Counted from the first letter of the stretch, positions 1 through 12,779 are shown. The stretch is DNA of 64,000 nt from Nissolia schottii (GCA_003254905.1 QANU01008436.1:7215-71214), one strand, 5' to 3'. A program made the numbers and translations. Notes: a model not told the origin generated them from the letters alone.

Positions 1-1419
1 TCATATCTTTAACTAGGTGTCTCAGAGTACGTGGCATATCACATATTTCAACATACTTTATCCATAACATGCATGTTCCATTTTAATTCCTAACATACAG
101 CATATACGAGCATACAATTCAGCCATCAATCAGCATACAGCATCAATTACCATATTTTGAGCCTCAAAAGGGTACCATCAGCTTTTCTTAGTCTCAAGCC
201 GCTCAGCGAAAACTGGAGTTCGCTCAGCGGTTTGGACCTTGGCGCTCAGCGATAAAGGTTGCATCGCTCAGCGGTACCAACCTTATCGCTCAGCGACTAA
301 ACTTTCTCGAGCCTTCTTCCACCGCCTTAATTTCAAAATATCTTTTCACCTTTCCACGTTGGCCATGTCTCGCTCAGCGGTGCCTGAGGCGTCGCTCAGC
401 GACCCCTGTCCGAGACATGCAAACCGAATTGCCATTCTCTTCCATTTTCTCCCATTCTCTTCCATGGCACCCTACATGAGTCTCACACATGATTCAACCA
501 TAATAACCATATATAATCAAGGTCACAAGACCTTCCAGAATTGTTTTCCTAAACCTAGCATCAATTCTAACATATTTCATCACATAATCCATAAATCACA
601 TACATAAGAAATTAAGCACATAACATATACAAGCACTCATCCACCATCAAAGAGGTGAGGAACTAGGGTTACCCACTTCCTCAAGAGCTTGGAAATGCTA
701 GGAAAAGATGAATTCAAGCCTTGCTTGCTTGCTTGAGGACTCCTTGACCTAAGAGGAAAACTTAACATAATTAGGGTAAATATAACCATGGAAGCTTGGT
801 TCTTCACCAAGTGATAAAACTTACCAACTATGCTTGCTTTCTTGAGTAATTTGAGAGTAACTTAAGATGATGAGGAGCAAAGGATGACAATTGAATCTTG
901 ATGGAACCTTGGGAAATTTTAAGAGCTTTAGGTTTTTGGAAGCTTTGGAAGAAATGAAAACTTAGGAAAATTTGAGATGAGGGCTCGGTTTTGGGAGGGC
1001 TGGCCGTGGCTTTTTCCTTGTCTCATGGCCATGCATAATTCCAATTTTGCCCTTAGTGTATTTTAGGTTATGTTTAGTCATTAGTTATTTATGTCCGGAT
1101 GTCCTAAAATTATTCCGGCCATACCGTTACGCTCTAAAAATTCCCCTCATAACTTCTAAAATATTACTTGACATATTCTTGATTTATTTTCATATTAATA
1201 TATTTTACAGACTCCGGTGAGTCATAAGGAAATTACCATAAAACCTTAATTACGATCCAGACGTCACCGAACGTCACAAGACCGTCAAAGGATTATTTAC
1301 AGAAATAAAATTAATAGTTGAATTTCATTCTATTTCTATCTTGCCTTTTCCTTATTATTATATTTTTTAATTTTTGCCTTAAATAGCATTTTAACTTGAA
1401 GAAAAGTCGGGTTGTTACA
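1..1419. mobile_element. LTR-like end of a Ty3/gypsy-type retrotransposon (partial, cut by window start)
   Basis: The segment ends at about 1419 with GGGTTGTTACA, which on the minus strand reads TGTAACAACCC. That is a common start of legume gypsy LTRs (family knowledge). The left end lies outside the window. Bases 200-401 contain seven copies of CGCTCAGCG. No primer-binding site follows position 1420, so this may be a solo LTR or the outer edge of a minus-strand element. The open frame at 239-607 crosses the motif array and resembles no protein I know. Family assignment is inference. Confidence 0.45.
200..401. repeat. Array of seven CGCTCAGCG motifs
   Basis: The 9-mer CGCTCAGCG occurs exactly at 200, 221, 243, 265, 287, 371 and 393. 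The first five are spaced about 22 bp apart. Each is followed by A or G, and the motif is an imperfect dyad. The array lies inside LTR-like sequence and is not a simple tandem repeat, because the spacers differ. Confidence 0.9.
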
Positions 1420-1499
1420 GACACCACGATGCAGCACATAGAGTTAGAGTGTTGTCTATATTAGTTTGGTTGTCTTTTTAATTGAAATTATATGAAGTA

Positions 1500-2300
1500 A
1501 TTTATAAATAATCAAAATGTAAGAAAATTCTAACACGAATAGAAATCTAGGGAGGTATTGCTATGTGACAAGCTGAGTGTAACAATTTTAATATAAGAAT
1601 ATTATTATAATATTATAAATTTCAACACGCAATTATTTATATTCTTTTGTATATTAATATGTATAATTTAGTTATTACAGGATTAATAACAAAATTTAAA
1701 TAAAATGGGTAAAACCCTCTTTTCATCCCATAGTTAAATAAAATATTAAGTATATTTTTTATTAATTATTATTATAATTAATCTCCTAATTACTCAAAAT
1801 AATCATAGAAAAATTAAAAATTTAAAAATTTAAAAATATTGTACAAGATGAAGAGTAGTAAGTGGAAGAACTTTAATATAATAATATTATTATAATATTA
1901 TAAATTTTAACACATAATTATTTATATATTAATACGTATAATTTACTTATTAGATGATTAATAACAACACTTAAATAAAATTGGTAAAACTCTCTTTTGC
2001 TCCCATGGTTAAATAAAATAATAAGTATATTTTGCTTATTGATTATTAGTATAACTAATCTCCTAATTACTCAAGATAATCTTAGAAAAATTGAAAGTTT
2101 AAAATTTTAAAAACATTCTACAAGATGAAGAGTCATGAGTTAATAAAAAAGATGAAAAGTCAAGAAAACATATGAATGATAAACCAATGAAAAGTTAAAA
2201 AAAAAAATTAAATGAGATTATATAAAATAGTTTATAAATAATCAAAATGTAAGGACATTCTAACATGAATAGAGATCAATGGAACTATTGTCATGTGGCA
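1500..2300. repeat. Diverged tandem duplication, about 290-bp unit
   Basis: An AT-rich block at about 1579-1860 recurs at about 1871-2150 with small changes. Both copies contain a short AATATTATTATAATATT tract, a 'GGTAAAAC..TCTTTT' stretch, and the line 'ATCTCCTAATTACTCAA'. The flanking phrase ATAAATAATCAAAATGTAAG also occurs at about 1503 and 2232, and the start of the unit reappears at about 2690. No coding capacity is seen. Confidence 0.75.
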
Positions 2301-2729
2301 AACTAGGGAAAAAAAACACATGTATGTGGTGAATACATGACTAAATTACATGTATGTGGGGATTACATGACTAAGTACCAAAGGAATATTAAAAAATTCA
2401 CATTCATCAATGACATTATGTCAATCTTTAATTTTTTTTTATACCAATTTAGGTACTTGCATTGCTAAATTTAGTTTTTTAATATTTTTAGTAATACTAA
2501 TTTAGGCACTTCTATTATCTAAATTATTTTTTAAATATTATTTTTATTCAAATACCTATTTAGGCAAATGAATGATAAAAAAAACGCTTTAAAATACCCA
2601 TAGATTCATAAATGAGTTTAAAATGATCATATTCTCATAATATGCACATGAAATAGCCATTTACATGTGAAGAACCCGGCAAATTGAGTGTAACAACTTT
2701 AATATAATAATATAATAATATTATTATAA

Positions 2730-2872
2730 GATAAACATAGATAGATGGATAGATGAATGGATGGATAGAACATACTTGAGTTTTGATTTAGTTTGCATGT
2801 CTAATTTTATTTATGGATGGATGGATAGATGGATGGAACTTGAGTTTTGATTTAGTTTGCATGTCTAATTCT
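2730..2872. repeat. GATG/GATA microsatellite and short direct duplication
   Basis: GATGGATAGATG-type tetranucleotide runs occur at about 2735-2770 and 2812-2838. Each is followed by the same sequence (GAGTTTTGATTTAGTTTGCA, then TGTCTAATT), so a unit of about 60 bp is duplicated. No gene is seen. Confidence 0.8.
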
Positions 2873-3059
2873 AATAATGAGTTTTTCTTTTACAGTATTC
2901 ACACACAAGAATGTTGTGACGAAGTAGCCCAATAACACGAGAAACAAACTATGAACAGTGCTTTGGCCCAAGTTCGGGTCCAACCAAGTCAATTAAAAGA
3001 AAAATACAGAGTTTAAAAATAAGGAAAGAAGCCTTCAACGGTCACAAGCTCATTTCCTC

Positions 3060-3520
3060 TACAGCTCGGAGAAACAGAGCAAGACAGAACAGCACGGAGT
3101 CGTCCCTCGATCCCCACAATGAATCGGCCTCCTCAACGAGCTCACCCGTTGAGGATAAAGGACCGTTCACTTGGTCGCGCTGCCGCGGAGGTCACGGACG
3201 GTTTGGCTCACCTGAAGCAAGAGAGCTCAATCACGAAATAGAACAAGAACAAAGATGAGTAAGGGCACAGCAGAGGAGAAGAAATGCTTACATTACTCAT
3301 GCCTTTCCCAATAACGAACCCTTGCAGTTTTGTACTCGGTTGTCTCGCACGCACACTCCTGCGCCTCTCTCCTAGTTGCTGAGTTGTTGCTGCGTGGCAA
3401 TCTTCCCCAATGATTTTCCCCTTGCTGAGCTGTTGTTTGTTGCGATTTGGTAATGCTTTGGTAATGCTCTCTCCTTCTTTGCCCTTTCTATCCTTGGTTT
3501 CTGGTTGAATTCCCATCTTG
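3060..3520. other. GC-richer island with short open frames; no recognised gene
   Basis: This stretch is clearly richer in G and C than its surroundings. A plus-strand frame from ATG at 3120 begins MNRPPQRAHP and stops after about 40 codons near 3240. A minus-strand frame of 102 codons covers 3208-3516. Neither matches a family I know. It could be the remains of a host 5' end or captured transposon cargo. I make no functional call. Confidence 0.25.
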
Positions 3521-3900
3521 TCCTTCAGGGTCGTTGCAAATGTCTAAATATCATTATATTTTTTGATGTACTAAACCATGAATTCAATTTGAAGGTTAAC
3601 ACTCCAATCATGTTATTCAAAAACATTGATCACCCTGCTACATTGTTTAATGGTAACGTTATTCATTACTTGAATTGACAAACAAATTATTGAAACAAAG
3701 GTTATAACAGGTAACAATGTCGAGGAAAAGGTGTTCATGCAAGGGACGACTCAAACATCAGTATCAAGACTCCCACTCATTTTGTGTATAAGAAAATTTT
3801 TAGAAATATATATTGATTGTTTGTTGTTATGACATCAACTTTGCTTTTTGTAAAATGTGTCAATCTATGATCAATCTCACAAATCATACATTTCATTAAT

Positions 3901-4909
3901 GGAGGCTTCTAAGTTACACCATGTGACTTGTAGTGAATGATACACTAACTAAAAAAAGTTTAGTTTATGGTGCATTGCAATTTTTTTTCTCTTTTACCCT
4001 TTCTTTATATTCCTTTCATTGTCTCCCTCCGTTCCTCCCCTCACCTTCTTAGCCCCCTCTTATTTTCTTGTTTCCTTCATTTTTACAGGTGTAATGACAA
4101 GTGAAATAAATCTTTTATTTTTTTAATCTATGAAATGATTTTTTTTTTTCAATTGAAAATGATTGGATTTTACCTGAATATTCTATTTGTTGAGGGATTT
4201 TTGAATTTTGATTTTAAATTTAAAAATTGAAAATAGAAGGAAAATCTAAGAGAATGAAGGAGGAAGAAGAGGGAGAGCTTGTGTGGTGGTGGTAGGGGGT
4301 TTATAAGAAAAAGAGGGAGCTCAACTATTCAAGCATCCATAACCTCTACTTTGTGTCACTGTTGCTACGCGGTGGAAAGGGGAAAGTGCAGCTTTATCAC
4401 TCGTTACCATTAGTTGTCAGAAGTTCATCTCGTACCCAACACAACACCAATCAATCACCTCACCACCCTTAGGCCACAAGTTCAACCACCCACCCACCGC
4501 TAGGTCTATTGGTCGTGAGCTCAACCACCCCAACCTCCAAATCTATTAGCCGCGACTCAACCATCCCCAGCACGAGATCTATTGCTAGCTCAGCCACCAT
4601 CACTACTAGATCTATCACGATCTCAGCCACCATATGGAAATCATATATGATCATGGGTGGTATTGATGACGGCACAGTGACAACGGTGGGGGTTGGGCTG
4701 CAAGGTAGCGGTGGTGTGACACTAGTGGATGGTGGCAATTAGGTGGGAAAAGTTAGAGATATATAAGGGTAAAATTAGGAATGCATTTAGTGACACTTTA
4801 AAAAGGTGTTTAACCACATTCAAAAATTGTACTTAAATGTAAGTAGACCACTATACACCACCAGGTGTATCATTTACCAGAAGTTGTTTGGTGCAACTTA
4901 AAATCCTCC
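3901..4909. mobile_element. Non-autonomous MULE-type DNA transposon with 9-bp target duplication
   Basis: The 9-bp direct repeat TTCATTAAT flanks the element at 3892-3900 and 4910-4918. The ends are inverted repeats: GGAGGCTTCTAAGTTACACC on the left and, reverse-complemented, GGAGGATTTTAAGTTGCACC on the right. Similarity continues to AATGATACAC. A 9-bp duplication is the hallmark of Mutator-like elements (family knowledge). The inside (4260-4760) is GC-richer, with a degenerate repeat of about 36 bp built around 'AGATCTAT..CTCAGCCACC', giving overlapping open frames on both strands. No transposase is seen. Confidence 0.8.
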
Positions 4910-4919
4910 TTCATTAATA

Positions 4920-6810
4920 ATATATGCATGGGCAAAACTAGACCATTTTCGTGGGAGGTTAGATTTAGTATCTCAAAGATATAGCAGTCACAACATTAAT
5001 TTATATTTTTTTTACGAAGTTAGTCTCTTAATGATTAAAAATATCACATATTAGTGATTTTGTTAATTCTCTAAAAATATAGCAATCACCGAATTAGTTA
5101 TTTCAAAACACTAATGTGAAGACATTTTTAATTATTGAGAGACTAATAATAGGACAATTTTTAAAAAAATTAATGTGATAGCCACTATACTTTTTAATGA
5201 TCAAAATACAGGTTTACTCCTTAAATTTATGTATAGAATATATTATGTCTCTTACAAATAAAAATATATACTCTATAATTAAAATTTAAGAGACACATAC
5301 ACAAATTATATTGACTTTGAAAACAAAAATCTTTCCCAAATTGTTAAAATATTATAAATAATTAACACATTAAATCTATATATTATTACACACTGTGCAT
5401 TGCGCGAGTACAAATTCTAGTAACCTAAAAGGGCAAAAATGGTGTATAAAGTTGGACGCAAAAAATTAGTATTTTTGGAGAAACCTTCAATATTAATTGG
5501 TATAGAATTCGAAGAGACTTAGTGGAAAGAATATTTTACTTAATAGAAAGCATACAAAAGATGATTAAGCAATGTAATCAATATTTTATAAAATTGAAAT
5601 CATTTAATAGCTTTGCTAATCATGTGCTAACTTTAAAAGGTCCACGTCAAGAAACATCAAGAAACAATGGAGAAATATTTATGTTGTGTTTTTGTTCCCT
5701 TTTGTTCTATTATCTTTTTATGAGAAGGATTTCGTTGCCCTTTGTGGGTGGTTTTTGTTTCTTTAGTGGTATTTCTTTCATAGAGTATTAATGATGATAA
5801 ATATATTTAGATCAATTGTAAAATGAAGCGTAATGCATTCTTCAAATTGTAATAATTTTTGTGTTGGTCTTTGATGTGAAAGATGTTTATACATCAATAG
5901 TTTTTGGACATAGAGTAAAACTATATATCTTCAGTTAGTTCATAATGAAAAAAATATTTGTATCTTATTTACGTTAAATCTAATTTATCTTTTTTAATTT
6001 GTAAGTGTCTTTAGGATTCTCTACCAATAGAATTTGTTTGGCTTTAAAAAAAATAACAAATGGAGTGATTATTAATTAAAATAATATTGCTAATTTATTA
6101 TTTTTTAACTTATCTTTACTACTAATAAAGGGATTGTAATTTTCTTTGGTCACAACTTTTTAAAAATCATATATCACTTTCTAAAAGAAGTTCTTATTTT
6201 CGTTTTTGAATTTTAAATTTTTTTTAAACTTTTGCATTGAATTTTTATTTCTCTGATGGTCCCTGGAGCACCCTGTTTTCTAATTTAGTAATAATCCTTT
6301 GTGAATACTGGTTTATTAAATAATCAAATTGGTAGGAAGAATAGAGACCTCGAAATAAGTCTGGATGTATCACGTTAAACTATTTTATTATGGTCCTTTT
6401 AACAATTAATAAAGAAGTGTTAAATAAAAAGGAAACATATCTAATATATTTTGAAATATAATTGAAATTTATAATCAATTTAAAAAATATAATTAATGTG
6501 TGATAGGGGTGAGAGAATAGGAATTTGTCTTTTCTCAACTATGTTTGAATGGAACTTGCATACTATCAAAATAGGATAGCTTTCTGGTTTGGTGCGTTCG
6601 AATTTTAGTCAAAAAGGGCATGTTTTTTATTTGTGAGCCTATATTTGCCAATGTTTTTGGTTCAACGTATACTATGGTGGCTGAATGACTAAATTTTAAC
6701 TTTTTTTTAGACAATAAAAAAATTTTAGACATACATTCACCCTAAAATTCTGGTATTTATCTAAAAAGAATAAGGATATTAAAACTGTTACAAAAATAAT
6801 TGCATCACAA
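4920..6810. other. AT-rich intergenic sequence, nothing recognised
   Basis: There are only short open frames with no recognisable motifs (for example 5522-5791) and no tRNA-like structure. No transposon ends could be defined. Confidence 0.6.
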
Positions 6811-6832
6811 ATATATATATATATATATATAT
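6811..6832. repeat. (AT)n microsatellite
   Basis: Eleven consecutive AT units. Confidence 0.95.
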
Positions 6833-7113
6833 GATTTTTTTTATAAATTATGTGTGAAATAAAAAGATTTAAATAAGATTTTTTATTCCTACAGTTTCCA
6901 TTAATTTTACTCTATAATTTTTTTTTTTCAAATTTCAGTCCTTATGCTATAAAAAAAATTGGTTTTTAGTCTTATAGTTTTTACCTTTTTATGTTTTAAT
7001 CCTTAACTCGCCCTAGTTGCTACAAAAAAGGATTAACTCTTTTCTTTTCGCATAGGAAAAAAGGAGTAAATCCTTATTTTTTTTTACAAAAGGTCCCTTG
7101 TAGCTTAATTTGT

Positions 7114-7402
7114 GGGTTAAATATATTTTTAGTCCTTGTAAAATTAAAAAAATTAGGTTTGTTATTGAATTTTTTTTTTTGTTAAGAATTAGTCATTGAA
7201 TTTTTTTTTTTTTGTGTTTTGCACGTCACGTGTGGTGTCATGTGTCACATTTAACGGTCATGTCAACACTTAACGTTTCCTTCTAACTGCAGGGACTAAA
7301 ACCTACCAATTTTTTTAAAAAAAACTAATTCCTAACAAAAAAAATTTCAAGGACCAAACACAAAATTTTTAATTTTACAGATATTAAAAATATATTTAAC
7401 CC
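7114..7402. mobile_element. MULE-derived MITE with GGGTTAA ends
   Basis: The left end is GGGTTAAATATATTTTTAG. The right end, reverse-complemented, begins GGGTTAAATATATTTTTA, so the two tips are inverted repeats. Flanks are TTAATTTGT (7105-7113) and TTAATTTAT (7403-7411), a 9-bp duplication with one mismatch. The 289-bp element encodes nothing. Its termini resemble those of the larger elements at 51884-53450 and 56681-57133. Confidence 0.8.
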
Positions 7403-8010
7403 TTAATTTATTTAATTTAGGTCATTCAATAATAAAAAGTCAAATAGTAAGATACTATAAAGAATAATACTAAAAATAATTATAAAAGACTAAAATCGAA
7501 ATTGGATGCTACTATGAGAATCAAAATAAATAATATTTGAACCGAATAAAAATGTTGTGAAAATATTATCTAATTCCCTTCCGTGGTCCACGATTGTATT
7601 AGTATAAAAATAAACAAAAGTAAAAGCATTTTTGAGAGATTTGTTTTACTTCATTACTTATTAGTGGACTTTAATGGACAATCAATGTCCGACAAATAAG
7701 GATGGGAATAAGTTAGACCAGGTTAGCTTGGCTTGACCTGTTTGACAGGTCTGGCTCAGCCTGGAGTTTGGCAGATCAACCTATTTTTTTTAACCAAAAA
7801 ACTATTTACGATGACCTGTTTACCGTGACCTATTTAATATTTATGTTTGCATAAAATATTACAAAATATGATATCAACCTAGTGGTTAAGGCATTGTCTT
7901 GATGTAGGGAGTGTCTCCAGTTTAAATCACATTCAAGGTAATGTATGTTTAATTTTTTTAGTAAAACACATAAATATTTATAAATAAGCCGGCTTGACTG
8001 GCCTGACAGG

Positions 8011-9417
8011 TGGTGCGTGAAAATCACAACACTCACGTGACAAGTATACCATGTCACCAAGTAATAAAGTATCAGTCTTTAAAATAAAAGTATCGTTCCC
8101 ACGATGACAGTTATGATCAAAGATCCAACCAAGAATTATAACTCAAGAGTTGAATACGGAAAAGCAGAGATTTATATAATTGAGTTTTAAGCAATGAGAA
8201 TTAACTATGACAAAAATTAAAAACGCAGATCAAACAAATAGGATTTGATTCAAAGGTTAAGATGATTGTGATTCCGATTTCACCACTAATATTTTCCTAA
8301 ATATGCTTTCTTTGTTATTCAAATTGTTTTCGAAGGAAAACCTAGATTCTTATTCTAACGCAAATCTCTCTTGAAATCGTACTTACCTCCTATGAACAAC
8401 CTGATTAACTAATCTCTTAAAATTAATCTAATTCGCCTAGGGATTAGAACTTTGTGAATCTTCGGTAGCGTGTGAGGTTAAGAGTTGCACCACTCTCTAT
8501 TCTTATCTCTATGAAATAGCTAAATGATGATCAATTTCTCATTACCACATAGGTTTCTTTTCTCAAAGTTTTCCTAGGTTTACTAACAATTCATTAATGG
8601 TCAGTTAACAAAAAGCATTAAGCATAGAGAATTCAATTTACAACAAACACAATTAAATAACGACAAAATTGGAATTGAGAGAAAGTATTAGGGTTACATC
8701 ATCTTCCCAATCAAAAGGGGAATTAGTTCATAATTTAAAAAATAAAATTAACAATCAACAATGAAAAGATAGGGAAATACATAGAAGATAGGGAAGCCTT
8801 GGAATTGAATCACGATCCAATCGATCTTTCTTGAGACTTCTCATATGTTCTCTCTCTCTCCACCTCAATGACGGCAAAAGTAGTGAAAAGTGGTGAAAAA
8901 TCTGAGTAAATGCATAATTGTATGGTATTCTTTTCCCTGGCACATTTTAACCTAGGTTTTCAAGCGTTTTGAGCCTCCTGTGATTGTGTCTCGAGTGAGA
9001 TCTACTGTGTCTCGCACGAGACACCCTTACTAAATCTTGATATTCACTCTGTTTAGCACGTCTCGCGCGAGATGAGTTCACGCCTCGTGTGAGACTTCTT
9101 CACTGAATTCTAATCCTTGCTTTCTATTTTCTATGTCCCACGCGAGATGAAGTCACGTCTATCGCAAGATGTCTTCCAGAATTCCAATTTTCCTTTCTGT
9201 TTGCCTTGTCTCGTGCGAGATGCTTCTCCGACTCACATTTTGACTCATTTTCTTGAATTTCGGGCCTTGAAACACTTACACAAACATCAAACATGCTAGA
9301 AATAAAAAGACAATTAAGTCCAACCAATCATGCATCAAACTTGCTAAATTCTAACCTATTCTAACTAAAAATTATAGAAAAAGTAAACAAAGATAACTCT
9401 TGTTAGAAAGTTAATCA
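8011..9417. mobile_element. Solo LTR inserted into the hAT-like element
   Basis: The segment begins TGGTGCGTG and ends TTAATCA, so it has TG...CA termini. Five-bp flanks ACAGG (8006-8010) and ATAGG (9418-9422) match at 4 of 5. The host element's text resumes on both sides (GACTGGCCTGACAGG / ATAGGCCTAATAGGC), which supports the boundaries. The 1.4-kb length, lack of coding sequence, and absence of a primer site or second LTR fit a solo LTR. Assignment to Ty3/gypsy is inference. Confidence 0.65.
8988..9221. repeat. Array of seven GTCTCGNNNGAGAY dyads
   Basis: Fourteen-base imperfect palindromes start at 8988, 9009, 9060, 9082, 9135, 9157 and 9208. The best are GTCTCGCGCGAGAT and GTCTCGCACGAGAC. 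Others have one to four changes. They lie within the solo LTR. Confidence 0.85.
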
Positions 9418-10539
9418 ATAGGCCTAATAGGCTTTTGAAATGGATTGAGTCTGACCTCTTTACCTAAACAGACTTTGAGAAAGGCCTAAGTCTAACCTTT
9501 TTTTTAAACAGACCAGACCAGCCCATTAATACTTTAGACCACTTGACCTGTTCCCACCCCCACCAACAAGTATTAAAATGGTGGGATGAGGGTAGTGGGC
9601 AAAAAGGTGCTTTTTTTAGTATTTTTAGATTACTAATTTTGTTTGTTTTTAAAATGAATAGTTAAAATGAAAATTTTCCTTTATAAATAACATAGATAAC
9701 ATTTTTTAAAGTTATTAATACCCCTAAAATTTACTGTACTCTAACTAATATAATAAGCATATTCAATCCACAACATGTATAATTCTTTTAACACAAACTT
9801 TTTTTTTTTACTGACACTAACTTTTTCTATCCTAATATGTGAAATCAAAATCTTTTTCTATTTTAAAAAGAAGAGTTAAATCGCTTAAAATGACCAAATC
9901 ATAGTACATAAGATAACTTTTTTGTCCACCAGTAATTGGCATCAAATTGCCAATAGACGTTTTCATATGTAAATTTTATATATATGTTTTAAATTTCATA
10001 TGCAAGTTGCCGATATTTCATATGCAAATTGCCAATATTATTTTAAACAAAAGAATTAACGTTATGGACCGATTACCACATAAAATGTATTTAATCTAGA
10101 GTTTAATCTTTATTCACCATCAACCAATCAAATATCTTGTTACCCAAGTTTGTACGAGAATATTGATGCCTTTTTATATTTGAATAATTGTAATTTAATC
10201 ATAAATTTAAAACAAAAATAAATTTAAATTAGTGAAACACATGACAAATTCTTAAATACTAAAGTACCGATACCTTTAAATTTTGTGGGGGTATTAATAC
10301 ACTAAAGTTCATATATAAATGGTTGACATTTTCTCTCATTATTTTAAAAGTTATATACATCAAAAAAATCTATTTGAATGACAATATAAAATATTTATAT
10401 TACCAATGGATAAAATTTAAACTCTTTTAATAATGATAAAAAAAATTAAACTCTTTTAATTTATTTAAAGATAATTATATTTTATAAAGGCTGTGACCAT
10501 TGACTATAAATTTCTTATGTACGTCACTCTTAAAATATT

Positions 10540-10680
10540 TGGCACATTCGTCCGATTTGAACAAGTTTGGGCTGTATAATCTTCAGTACCTTGGAATACA
10601 TTTCGCAATCATCCGCATGTGAAGTGATCTGGCAAACTCGTCTGATTTGAACCAATGTTGGTTGGTCTATTATATATATA
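10540..10680. repeat. Two-copy imperfect direct repeat
   Basis: TTGGCACATTCGTCCGATTT at about 10540 recurs as CTGGCAAACTCGTCTGATTT at about 10632, each followed by GAAC-AA-TTGG. On the minus strand the 63-codon frame at 10530-10721 therefore has an internal amino-acid repeat (QPTLVQIRRVC / QPKLVQIGRMC). I do not recognise the product. It may be a decayed repetitive gene fragment. Confidence 0.5.
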
Positions 10681-11191
10681 CATAGTGGGTCTTCATAGAC
10701 ATTGAACTCCGTGTCTGTCAATCATGGGAAACATAGAAGATTTGTTATTTCAACATAAAAAAAGTGGCTATTTGTTTAGGTAGTTTTGTAAGTGAGTTAA
10801 GGAAATAGTGGGTATTGAATAGTAGATAATTTTCTTTTATACACCAGAGAGAAAATAAAGACGCTACATCCTTAAAAGGGATAATGAAACATATGTTAAT
10901 ATTCTCCTCAGTAATAATAAGTGAATGTGTAACATAAAATTAAAGACAAATACAAAAAGATAAATGAGAGAAAAAAAATAGTTTTATAAATAGTAGTATT
11001 TATGCTCATAATTTTACAGGTTATTTTTTAGCATTTCTTTTTATATTTTATGATTTTTCTTGTGATTTTAATTTTAGTTTTTATCAAGTAAATTGTAAAT
11101 AATTCATTATATATACAAAAAAGTTAAGAGTAAATTTTTTTAATAGAAATAATATTTTTAATTGTAATTAGTTATCCCGGAACTCTTAGGT

Positions 11192-11745
11192 AGCGTTTAG
11201 TATGAGGTAATTTATCTAGATTACCAATAATTTGACTTGGTAATCCACATTAATTTGTTTAGTACGATATGATTGTTGGTAATTTGGATTACCCAAGTAA
11301 TTCACATTGTCTTTCAAGTGGTAATGTGGATTAGGAGATGTCTATCTTGATTATCACCTCTAAGTAATCCTAAATAATAATAATATTAATAATAAAATAG
11401 TAATAAAAAAATAAATATAAATATAATAATAATTATAAAAATAATAATGAAAATAAAATAGTAATAATAAAAAATAGAAATAATAATAATAATAATATAA
11501 GTAATAATAGTAATAACAAAAGTAATAATAATAATAATAATAATTATTATTATTATTAATGTATATTACCTCGTAATCTTTTTTATATACCAAACAAGGT
11601 AATGTAAATTACAGTTACATGACCTGTGCATACCAAATACAACAATATAATATTGCCAATAATTTAATCAGTGATAATTTTTCTAAAAGATAATTTAAAT
11701 TACCTAATAATCTTCGAGGTAATGTACTGAACGTCTCTTTAAAAT
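11192..11745. mobile_element. Probable MITE with internal (TAA)n expansion
   Basis: The left side, TAGCGTTTAGTATGAGGTAA, is roughly inverted at the right side, which reads GACGTTCAGTACATTACCTC when reverse-complemented. Repeated 'GGTAAT..GATTACC' phrases occur throughout. Bases 11371-11560 are a long interrupted AAT/TAA microsatellite, and the low-complexity minus-strand frame at 11360-11593 comes only from that. Target duplication was not resolved. Confidence 0.4.
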
Positions 11746-12779
11746 TTATTAAACTATTTACGGACCTATGTAACGTGCGATTAACGATAACGTAAAGCAA
11801 ACAAGTGGTAAATTATGCACCCAAAAGACAAGTGGTGAATTAAAATTCAACTTTATTCGTATTCATCCTTAGCACACGATGTCTCTCATTCACGTAACGA
11901 TCATTCCAAGTAAGCACCTTTGGCTTAAGGCCTTTATCACTTTTCTCCAAACCTACCAAGGCAAACAAAACACGTACACCACTTCAATCAAATCTTAAAA
12001 TATTCAATTTTTTAAATTATTTTTTAGGATAAACACTTTGTTCTCTTGAAATTGTTGTCGTTACACTGAAGCCGGAATTTCACCTAAGTAGACGTTACCG
12101 TTTGCCTCTATCAAATAGCCTGTATGTATTCATGGTAGATATGAATCATGAATGAAGTGGATGTGCAAAATGATGGCGGAAAAGGCTCGGTTCGTCCATG
12201 TAGATGTGGTGGTGACGTGGCGAAAAGACCGTCCAATTAATCTAATCAGTATGTTACTCATCCAATTGAACTGACGCCAAACGACCGTTGTAGATAAACT
12301 AATAGGCAGAACAAATTTACTTTAAAAAGTATTGAGTATATTTTTAAATTTTAAGATATTAATGATGAATTTTCTTTTCAAAGTTTTTTAATCATATATT
12401 CACACCTATTATATCAAATTTAACTAAGGCAACTAAAATGTCATTTGGGCTCACCTCATTGGGCAATAATGTAACATTTCATGAGAGTTAATCTATTTTA
12501 GGTGCAAAATGGAACTTCCAAAAAGCAACCCATTCAAAGGTCAGAGGTTAGTAAGAATTGGCATCAAGTTGTGGGATATCTTGAAGGGCTTTTTCTTCCA
12601 TAGAGGCGATACATTTATTGGGATGATGATAGCCACAAGGATGACTGCTTGAGAGCATGCCGTATGAAGACAAGGACGACCGACAACTGAAGCTAGATTT
12701 TAGATTTAAAGAGAAAGTTATTTGAAGCCACAAACGGTTATCTAGTCACGACGTGGAGTGCATGCCAAGAACACCAACC

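Larger units (their letters stand above)
7700..9556. mobile_element. hAT-like non-autonomous element, interrupted by a solo LTR
   Basis: The left tip reads GGATGGGAATAAGTTAGACC and the right tip, reverse-complemented, reads GGGGTGGGAACAGGTCAAG. Both sides carry the same kind of internal text, with repeated 'CTTGACCTG' and 'AGACCAGACCAG' phrases. Flanks ACAAATAA and ACCAACAA agree at 6 of 8 positions, so the 8-bp target duplication typical of hAT elements is only weakly supported. The inner 8011-9417 is a later insertion. Confidence 0.45.

Noticed and set aside
7879..7930. TAGTGGTTAAGGC followed by GTTTAAATC, like the A and B boxes of a tRNA-derived SINE
   Set aside because: The boxes are imperfect. 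The segment belongs to the hAT-like repeat, and no poly(A) tail or target duplication was found.
11360..11593. Minus-strand frame made almost entirely of Tyr, Asn and Phe
   Set aside because: It is only a translation of the AAT/TAA microsatellite.
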